Part shown: one piece after another, positions 58,351 to 64,000 of the stretch
Layout: every line of letters begins with the position of its first letter
Position numbering within the stretch: the stretch's first letter is position 1
Source: Streptomyces sp. NBC_01142
Lineage (GTDB): Bacteria > Actinomycetota > Actinomycetes > Streptomycetales > Streptomycetaceae
Assembly (NCBI RefSeq): GCF_026341125.1
Contig: NZ_JAPEOR010000001.1
Location: 3,100,001-3,164,000, forward strand
Reading direction: 5' to 3'
DNA: 64,000 nt
Translations under genes and position numbers: made by a program
The notes under the pieces: generated by a model
Told to the model about the DNA's origin: nothing
The model's input: only the letters and a program-made list of their open reading frames with translations
Databases searched by the model: none

Positions 58351-59319
58351 TCAACCTCCGCGCTCGAAGTCGGTCCGGAGCCGGTGCATCAGCTCGTCGA
58401 GGAGGCTCTGCCGGAGCCGCTCCAGGTCCGGCGGGGGCGGGGCGGATACGGCGGGGGACAACTGGCCGTCCCGGTCGGCGGGGGCTGCCGCGGGGCGGGC
58501 GGCGGGGGAGTGCGCCGGGGAAGGCAGGTGCCCGGGAGCGGTCGTATGCAGTGTCGGATGCGGCAGCGCGTGCGGTGCCGGGGGCCCGCCGTGCCGAGCC
58601 GCCTGCGGTACGACGCCGGGGGCGACGGCGGCACGTTCGCCGGCCAGCGCCTCCGCCTCCTCGTCCTGGGCGCCGCCGCCCGTCGCCCGGCGCCAGGCCG
58701 CGCCCGGTCGCAGCAGGGCCAGCACATGGGTGGCCTCGTGTACAAGGAGCCCGAATCCGCGCGGCTCGCGCGGTTGGAACCGCCCCGCGCGAAAGTACAC
58801 ATTGCGGCCCACCGTCACCGCGTCGGCCCGATGGGCGTGGGCGAGGGAGTCTGCAGTGTCGTCGTCGTGTACGCGCAGTGCGTCGGCGGCCGGACCGGCC
58901 ACGTCACGCAGCCGGGACCGCACATCGGCGGGCAACGGCCGCCCCGGCGTGAACCGGTCGGCCCTCGCACCGGGCGCCTTCCGGTCCGGCCAGGCTGCCG
59001 GCCCCGGCCGTGCTCCTGGATCCGTTTCCGGACCCGTTTCCGGACCCGTTTCCCGGCCGAACGCGCGCGTGGCCGTCGGCCGCAGCGCGGCACCGGCGCT
59101 CTCCGGAGCCGACTCGACCCGGTCGAAGCGCCCGTCGAACGGTGCGGCGATCTCCCCGGCGTGTTCGATCAGCGTCCCCAGCGGACCCGCCCAGGGGAAC
59201 GTGGGCGTCAGCCGGCCCGACAGCCACCGCGCCTGCGCGTCGAGCAGCTCGCCGAGCGTGGCCGACGCGGGCCGACCCTCCTGCTCGTGCCGCTGCTCAT
59301 CCCGCTCCAGTTCCTTCAT
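58351..59319 (-). CDS. DUF4157 (eCIS-core) protein with HExxH motif
   Basis: The 322-aa protein carries the DUF4157 domain typical of extracellular contractile injection system loci, around residues 125-215: LRVHDDDTADSLAHAHRADA, VTVGRNVYFRAGRF and LLVHEATHVLALLR. HEATH is a zinc-protease-type HExxH. The N-terminal third contains a short TGPE repeat and the C-terminal third is a Pro/Ala/His-rich disordered tail. Such proteins are either toxins/cargo or cargo-associated peptidases, so this is the best effector candidate here. ATG 59319 is close to GGAGGA. Confidence 0.8.
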   Translation of the reverse strand: MKELERDEQRHEQEGRPASATLGELLDAQARWLSGRLTPTFPWAGPLGTLIEHAGEIAAPFDGRFDRVESAPESAGAALRPTATRAFGRETGPETGPETDPGARPGPAAWPDRKAPGARADRFTPGRPLPADVRSRLRDVAGPAADALRVHDDDTADSLAHAHRADAVTVGRNVYFRAGRFQPREPRGFGLLVHEATHVLALLRPGAAWRRATGGGAQDEEAEALAGERAAVAPGVVPQAARHGGPPAPHALPHPTLHTTAPGHLPSPAHSPAARPAAAPADRDGQLSPAVSAPPPPDLERLRQSLLDELMHRLRTDFERGG

Positions 59320-59328
59320 ACTCCTCCG

Positions 59329-59484
59329 TCACTGCTGTTCCGACGCGGCCGAGTCGCCGACCTCGCGCACCCAGCGCCGCCGCTGCGCGTGATCCAGGTT
59401 CAGTACCTCGGTGAGGGTCCAGTGGACATACCGGCCGAGAAAGGCCACCTCCTGGTGAACCCGGTCCAGGGGGTAGCCCGTCAT
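59329..59484 (-). CDS. Small conserved injection-system protein (DUF6760-like)
   Basis: The 51-aa protein begins MTGYPLDRVHQEVAFLGRYV, followed by HWTLTEVLNLDHAQRRRWV. This is the pattern of the small DUF6760 proteins found between tube/assembly and hub genes in these loci. ATG 59484 overlaps the previous stop by 4 bp. Its role is probably in assembly. The family name is from memory; the gene is real on coupling and codon use. Confidence 0.75.
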   Translation of the reverse strand: MTGYPLDRVHQEVAFLGRYVHWTLTEVLNLDHAQRRRWVREVGDSAASEQQ

Positions 59485-59855
59485 CCCCCCAGCGGCGGCA
59501 CCTCCGCCTGCTGCTCCGTACCGCACCGCGTGCACTGCACCGTGATGACCGTCGGCGTCAGCCCGTTGATCCGGTTGTAGAGGTCCTGGAGATGAGCCAG
59601 GTCCTGCGAGAACAGGCCTTCGATGACGCCTGGATTGATCTCCGGCACCCCGCCGAGTTTCGTCACCACACGTGAGAGCAGGATGACGACCAGATACGCG
59701 GGCCAGTTCCGCACCCGCGGATCCTTCAGCGGATAGATCTCGTCCGCCGCCGTGGCCAGCCGCATCACCCCGGTGCGATGCAGGTTCCCCTCGGCGTCGA
59801 CGTACCCCTTCGGCAGTTCGAACTCGACTTCGGTCACCAGCATGGCCGCGCTCAC
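59481..59855 (-). CDS. Tail assembly protein with C-terminal CxxC
   Basis: The 124-aa protein resembles phage tail assembly chaperones: TEVEFELPKGYVDAEGNLHR, GVMRLATAADEIYPLKD and LVVILLSRVVTKLGGVPEIN. It ends with a CTRC pair in VQCTRCGTEQQAEVPPLGG, a half zinc-ribbon. GTG 59855 overlaps the tube gene's stop (GTGA). It likely assists tube assembly around the tape measure, and its CxxC may bind zinc by dimerising. Confidence 0.8.
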   Translation of the reverse strand: MSAAMLVTEVEFELPKGYVDAEGNLHRTGVMRLATAADEIYPLKDPRVRNWPAYLVVILLSRVVTKLGGVPEINPGVIEGLFSQDLAHLQDLYNRINGLTPTVITVQCTRCGTEQQAEVPPLGG

Positions 59856-60292
59856 ACCCTCGTCAGACCTTCGTGAGCCAGCACCAGCGTGTCGATGGCG
59901 ATGTCGCTGCCCTTCGCGTTGAAGGCGGCACCCTCCCATTTGCTCGGCCACGCGTTGATGAAGTTCCAACGGGCGACCTCGGTGCGGTTGCCGAGGTCGT
60001 AGACGACGATGGAGCCGTTCTTCCGCAGCGGTTTCCCGTCCACCACCTGCTGCCGCCAGGCCCACAGTTGCGTCGACTCGGTGAGCCCCCACTTCAGGGT
60101 GATGTCGGTGAAGCTGGTCCTGCCCGGAAGTTTGCTCACGGTCGAGTTGTCGCCGCCCTGGCGTGTCTCGATGACCTCCGTCGTCGAGCCCAGGCCGCTG
60201 CATTCGGTGAAACTGGCCTGGGCGATGCCCTCCAGCTCCACCAGGAAGTTGAAATTGCGGAATGGATCGACGCGCTGACCTGTCTGTGGCAT
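59852..60292 (-). CDS. Inner tube protein (gp19/Afp1-like)
   Basis: The 146-aa protein has the T4 gp19-like tube fold: DPFRNFNFLVELEGIAQASF, TECSGLGSTTEVIETRQGGD, DITLKWGLTESTQLWAWRQQ and a final NAKGSDIAIDTLVLAHEGL. It stacks as hexamers to form the tube expelled on sheath contraction. Only one tube gene is visible here, next to one sheath gene. Confidence 0.95.
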   Translation of the reverse strand: MPQTGQRVDPFRNFNFLVELEGIAQASFTECSGLGSTTEVIETRQGGDNSTVSKLPGRTSFTDITLKWGLTESTQLWAWRQQVVDGKPLRKNGSIVVYDLGNRTEVARWNFINAWPSKWEGAAFNAKGSDIAIDTLVLAHEGLTRV

Positions 60293-60329
60293 CGCCGGAT
60301 CCTCCTCTCAGCCATAGGTGCTGCGGCTC

Positions 60330-61478
60330 TCAGCCTTCGGTGATCCCGGCGCCACCGGCCCACAGGCCCAGGCGCACCACGACATGCTCGGCGGGGCGGG
60401 TCGGCGCCACCCCGATCTCCACCACGATCTGCCCCAAGTCCCGCACCGCCGCCGGGTTGAGCTCCTCGTCGATCTTGACGTAGAAGGCCTCCGCCGCCGT
60501 ACGCCCGAAGAGTGCGCCCGCCTGCCAGATCCGGGTCAGGAACTCGGTGATCGACCGCTCGAGTCCCTTCCACAGCGCAGTGTTGTTCGGTTCGAAGACT
60601 GCCCAGCGCAGCCCCTGCAGCAGCGACGCCTCGATGTAGGAGACGAGCCGCCGGACGTTCACATGGCGCCAGGCAGTCTCGTCCGAGAGGGTGCGCGCAC
60701 CCCACACCAGCGGCGGGCGGCCGGGGAATCGGCGGATGGCGTTGACACCGCCCTGGTTGAGCTTTCCGTGTTCGGTGTCATTGAGCGCGTACGCCAGATC
60801 CAGCGCTCCCCTGACCGGCTCGTTGGCGGGCGCCTTGTGCACCCCGCGCAGGCTGTCGCTGCGCGCCATGACACCGGCGACATGGCCGGAGGGCGGCACG
60901 GTCACCATGGCCGACGCGCCGCCGGAAGCGGTCGGATCGCTGATGAGGATCCATGGCCAGTACAACGCGGCGAAGGCCCCGTCGGAGGAGATCAGCGAGC
61001 CGCGCTGGGTCTGCAGCGCGCCATCGGCCTTGAGCGGTGTCTGATCCTGGGCACCGTCCAGGATCGCGAAGCGGTTCCCCATGGCCACGCAGTGGTCGAT
61101 GACCTTCTTCTGCGCGGCGACGTCGACCACGCCGGGCAGGCACACCATGCTCACATCGGGCACCCGGGTGAGCTGGTCCAGGGCGGTGTCGAGCCCCGTC
61201 ATGTCCTTGACCGGCACCACCTGGGCCAGAGTTCCTCCGTTGCCGAAGAACCCCCGGACGGCGTGCGGAAGTTGCAGGTTCTGCTGGTAGCCGTCGAAGG
61301 ACGCGGTGTACGCGGTCCAGCTGGTGACGGCGACCGGCCTGCCCAGGGCGGCGTCCGGCAGCGCTTTGGCCGCTGTGCCGATGAGCGCCGCGGCGCCCGC
61401 GCCGACGCCGGCAATCGGGCCGGCCGGGGTGATCTCCTCGATGTGCACACCGGGTGTGCTGTCCTCGTAGTTGGCCAT
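60330..61478 (-). CDS. Contractile sheath protein
   Basis: The 382-aa protein matches phage/Afp sheath proteins: YEDSTPGVHIEEITPAGPIA at the N-terminus, GVNAIRRFPGRPPLVWGART, WRHVNVRRLVSYIEASLLQG and a C-terminal VEIGVAPTRPAEHVVVRLGL. The short length, without variable inserted domains, fits a compact sheath. It forms the outer contractile layer around the tube. Confidence 0.95.
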   Translation of the reverse strand: MANYEDSTPGVHIEEITPAGPIAGVGAGAAALIGTAAKALPDAALGRPVAVTSWTAYTASFDGYQQNLQLPHAVRGFFGNGGTLAQVVPVKDMTGLDTALDQLTRVPDVSMVCLPGVVDVAAQKKVIDHCVAMGNRFAILDGAQDQTPLKADGALQTQRGSLISSDGAFAALYWPWILISDPTASGGASAMVTVPPSGHVAGVMARSDSLRGVHKAPANEPVRGALDLAYALNDTEHGKLNQGGVNAIRRFPGRPPLVWGARTLSDETAWRHVNVRRLVSYIEASLLQGLRWAVFEPNNTALWKGLERSITEFLTRIWQAGALFGRTAAEAFYVKIDEELNPAAVRDLGQIVVEIGVAPTRPAEHVVVRLGLWAGGAGITEG

Positions 61479-61534
61479 CGGCTCGGTTCCTCCTTGTCAT
61501 CGAAGGGCATCGCGGTCTTCGCGGTCCCGCTCGC

Positions 61535-62368
61535 TCAGGGACCGGGCAGGATCACGTCATGGACCTGGCTGTCGGCCGCGTACCGCACCTCACGGCGCAG
61601 CTCCGGCCGGTTCGGCGGCTGCACGAGCAGGGTGTATGTACCGAACTCCAGCTGGTCGAAGGCGAATCGTCCGGCGGCTCCTGCCACCGTCCGCCGCTGC
61701 GCCTCGACCACGGTCACCGGCGTACCGGCCAGCGGAGCCAGCCCGCTGTCCAGCACCCGTCCCGCGAGCGCCGGATGGCTGAGCGAGGTGGAGGCGATCC
61801 GGAGCACATCGGTGGCCGGGTACGCGTCCGGTTCCTCGGAGAGCTGCATGCCGATGGTGACGGTGAGCGCGATGGCCGGCCGGGGCGCCACCCCCAGGGC
61901 GGTCCAGAACTGGCCCATGCCCTGGCCCTCCTTCGTCTGGGCGACGGAGGAGGGCAGCGGATACAGCGGAGGCGGAGTCTTCAGCTCGCCGCGCAGAAAG
62001 CGGTCCTCGATCACTGGGAAGCGATGGAGCCACAGCAACAGAAGCCCGAGCAGCCGGTGCTCCTCCTCGGCCTTCAGACCCCCGCTCCTCGTCGACCAGG
62101 TGGTGGCCAGATACGTACAGTCCACCCGCAGCGGCGGCCGCCGGCTCAGATAACCGTCCGCCGTCCGCTCCAGCAACGGTGTGTCGTCCCGCAGCGTCCT
62201 GTTCTCCTGGACGTCGTGGAGGAACAGGTTCACCGTTGTGAGCGTGGGCTGGAAACCCTTGTCCGGCGTGTCGAAACTGATGTCGGCTGCGCGGAGGACG
62301 GCCGGCGCGTCCAAGTCGGTCAGCATCGCCTTGAGCGTGGCATCCAGGTCCTGAAACATCTTTGCCAC
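61535..62368 (-). CDS. DUF4255 tail terminator/cap protein (Afp16-like)
   Basis: The 277-aa protein has a DUF4255 domain over residues ~1-190: MFQDLDATLKAMLTDLDAPA, ISFDTPDKGFQ, NLFLHDVQENRTLR and LRVDCTYLATTWS. A C-terminal beta-sandwich of the carboxypeptidase-regulatory type follows (~200-277; TPVTVVEAQRRTVAGAAGRF). DUF4255 proteins cap the tube/sheath end and set particle length. The GTG start at 62368 follows the ATPase stop by nine bases and has only a weak AAGG site. Confidence 0.88.
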   Translation of the reverse strand: MAKMFQDLDATLKAMLTDLDAPAVLRAADISFDTPDKGFQPTLTTVNLFLHDVQENRTLRDDTPLLERTADGYLSRRPPLRVDCTYLATTWSTRSGGLKAEEEHRLLGLLLLWLHRFPVIEDRFLRGELKTPPPLYPLPSSVAQTKEGQGMGQFWTALGVAPRPAIALTVTIGMQLSEEPDAYPATDVLRIASTSLSHPALAGRVLDSGLAPLAGTPVTVVEAQRRTVAGAAGRFAFDQLEFGTYTLLVQPPNRPELRREVRYAADSQVHDVILPGP

Positions 62369-62377
62369 CTTGTACGT

Positions 62378-64000
62378 TCATGCCGGCTCCCGGTGTGCGT
62401 ACGGGTCAGCGTCGGGAACGACCTTGCCCATCTTCTGGTATTCGCGCCGGACGGCGGTGAGCAGCTGCGTCATCCCGATCCGGGTCCGCTGGGCGGCGGC
62501 CAGATACGCCGCGTGCAGCACGACGTTGCGGATGTTGCCGCCGGACAGCTGGAAGTCGCCGGCCAGCCGGTCGTAGTCGATCGCCGGGTCGCAGGGTGCT
62601 TCCGGCGGCATCCGGACCTTCCAGATACGCCGCCGCTCGGCGTCTTCCGGGAAGGGGAAGTCGATGACGAACTGAAGCCGGCGGGTGAACGCGTCGTCCA
62701 TGTGCCGGCGCAGATTGGTGGCCAGGACAGCGAGACCGTCGTACTGCTCCATGCGCTGGAGCAGATAGGAGATCTCGACATTGGCGTACCGGTCGTGCGC
62801 GTCATGTACCTCGGAACGCTTGCCGAACAGCGCGTCCGCCTCGTCGAACAGCAGGATGGCGTTGGCGTCGGCCGCTGCGATGAAGACGCGTTCCAGGTTC
62901 TTCTCGGTCTCCCCGATGTACTTGCTGATCACCGAGGACAGGTCGATCTTGAAGAGGTCCAGGCCGAGTTCGTGGGCGACGACCTCGGTGGCCATGGTTT
63001 TTCCGGTACCCGAAGGCCCCGCGAAAAGTGCGCTGATCCCCTTGCCCTGGGACATCCGGCGGCCGATGCCCCAGTCCTCCATGACCTGCTGCCGGTGCGC
63101 GACCCACTCGCACAGTTCGTGTAACTGGGCCAGGGAGTCCGTGGGGAGGACGAGATCGTCCCAGTCGGCGACCGGCTCGATCCTTCGCGTGAGCGCCGCC
63201 AGGTCATGACCGGTCTGACCACGGGCCGCCGCGAACAGCGTGCCGCGACCGGGCCCCGCCCCACCACCTTCACCCGATGCGAGAGAGGTCAGTACGGCGT
63301 CCTCGATCTGCTCGTGCCCGAGGCGGAACCGCCCGGCCAGGGCGTCGAGATCGGCCGCGGGGACGGCGGCGCCGTGCGCGGCCAGTGTCCGCTCCCACAC
63401 CGCGCGCCGGGCCACCGCGTCCGGCCGTAGGAAGGTCACACACCGCACGCCCAGCGGCCGTCCCGGCACCGGAGCCCATGGGGCGGTCCCGGACATGACG
63501 ACGACACCCTCGTGCCCGGCGAGCTGGTCCGCCAGCGACCGCTGGTGGCCGATCCCGCAGACCCCGTCGATGTAGAGGAGCGCGCCCTGCAGCGACGCCT
63601 CCCGCAGGACCAGCGCGAGAACGTCACGCAATGGACCCTCCTCCTGCGGCAGCCGCCCGGCGTCGACGCTGAGCAGCGGTACGCGAAGCGCACCCGCCAG
63701 CGACTCGGCGGCCCGGCGCCGCCCGGCGCCCGGGGGGCCGTGGAAGTACAGCCGCAACGGATGGTGTCCCCAGGCCCGTTCCACCGGCCCCAGCAGCCTC
63801 GGATCGGGCGCTTCCGCGGACGAGTGGGCGGGTGGGGGAGGCGTGAGCCGGCAGCAGGGTGCCAGTCTGCGGTCCAGGCCTGTCTGGCCGAGCAGCACAT
63901 CGATGATCTGTTCGTCGAGCACCAGGAAATGCGCGAGCAGCGGCGGCGCGACGGCCCGGGGGTCCGGGACAGCGGTCAGGACCCGGCGGCTCAGCATCGG
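62378..64000 (-). CDS. AAA+ ATPase of the injection system (Afp15-like), 5' end outside the window
   Basis: About 540 residues are visible. A first AAA region has a degenerate Walker A (FHGPPGAGRRRAAES, Lys replaced by Arg). The second is fully active-looking: LFAGPSGTGKTMATEVVAHE, ILLFDEADALFGKRSEVHDA, the sensor region AVLATNLRRHMDDAFTRRL, and the C-terminal lid LSGGNIRNVVLHAAYLAA. Injection-system ATPases of this kind are needed for particle assembly. An ATG occurs at 63997, but the first AAA domain lacks its usual N-terminal part, so translation probably starts beyond the right edge. Confidence 0.88.
   Translation of the reverse strand, partial: PMLSRRVLTAVPDPRAVAPPLLAHFLVLDEQIIDVLLGQTGLDRRLAPCCRLTPPPPAHSSAEAPDPRLLGPVERAWGHHPLRLYFHGPPGAGRRRAAESLAGALRVPLLSVDAGRLPQEEGPLRDVLALVLREASLQGALLYIDGVCGIGHQRSLADQLAGHEGVVVMSGTAPWAPVPGRPLGVRCVTFLRPDAVARRAVWERTLAAHGAAVPAADLDALAGRFRLGHEQIEDAVLTSLASGEGGGAGPGRGTLFAAARGQTGHDLAALTRRIEPVADWDDLVLPTDSLAQLHELCEWVAHRQQVMEDWGIGRRMSQGKGISALFAGPSGTGKTMATEVVAHELGLDLFKIDLSSVISKYIGETEKNLERVFIAAADANAILLFDEADALFGKRSEVHDAHDRYANVEISYLLQRMEQYDGLAVLATNLRRHMDDAFTRRLQFVIDFPFPEDAERRRIWKVRMPPEAPCDPAIDYDRLAGDFQLSGGNIRNVVLHAAYLAAAQRTRIGMTQLLTAVRREYQKMGKVVPDADPYAHREPA

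Noticed and set aside
48908..64000. Prophage
   Set aside because: There is sheath, tube and baseplate but no capsid, portal, terminase, integrase or lysis gene in view. DUF4157, DUF4255 and an AAA+ ATPase point to a contractile injection system.
1..64000. tRNA, rRNA, riboswitch or attachment sites
   Set aside because: No stretch was recognised by eye as having the required conserved core. A covariance-model scan would be needed to exclude small RNAs.

Overview
The window is very GC-rich, with third codon positions almost always G or C, rare TTA codons, many 4-bp ATGA/GTGA gene overlaps and SpoIIE-type phosphatases. It also holds a SapB-like class III lanthipeptide locus. All of this points to a Streptomyces chromosome or a close relative. 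I saw no rRNA, tRNA, CRISPR array, insertion sequence, integrase or origin.

Left part (1-16.5 kb): mixed genes. In order: a partial diacylglycerol-kinase-like protein with a 42-aa ORF coupled to its start; a FUSC/aromatic-acid-exporter-like membrane protein; a coupled trio ending in an FAD monooxygenase; a broken methyltransferase fragment followed by two strong hairpins; two convergent multidomain PP2C phosphatases; a DUF89 (ARMT1-like) phosphatase; a serine-hydrolase-like lipoprotein that has lost its catalytic lysine; a GNAT acetyltransferase; and a secreted M4 metalloprotease with a perfect terminator hairpin.

Middle (17.1-38.1 kb): an apparently self-contained lipid-polyketide pathway. 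A fatty acyl-AMP ligase, with a TTA codon at position 8, should load an N-terminal ACP of a 4862-aa PKS. The PKS order is ACP - KS-AT-DH-(collapsed ER)-KR-ACP - KS-AT-DH-KR-ACP - condensation domain - FkbH. It is followed by an ACP-thioester reductase protein and two alpha/beta hydrolases. The C-FkbH tail next to an ACP-reductase protein suggests a polyketide acyl chain joined to a glycerate-derived C3 unit, then reductive release. That product is inferred.

Then come a Ser/Thr kinase with a DUF4328 membrane domain and a 991-aa LuxR-type (LAL) regulator with a TTA codon.

Right part: a class III lanthipeptide operon on the minus strand (precursor, LanKC, ABC exporter; 44-48.5 kb). Immediately upstream on the same strand is a contractile injection system operon (48.9-64 kb). 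It includes an AAA+ ATPase, DUF4255 cap protein, sheath, tube, assembly protein, DUF4157 protein, LysM protein, VgrG spike, PAAR tip, gp25, baseplate J, tail protein I and a fibre-like protein. It lacks capsid, terminase or lysis genes and runs off the right edge.

Most interesting: the FAAL/PKS/C/FkbH/reductase pathway, the polyserine lanthipeptide, and the TTA codons that may tie the pathway and the LAL regulator to development.
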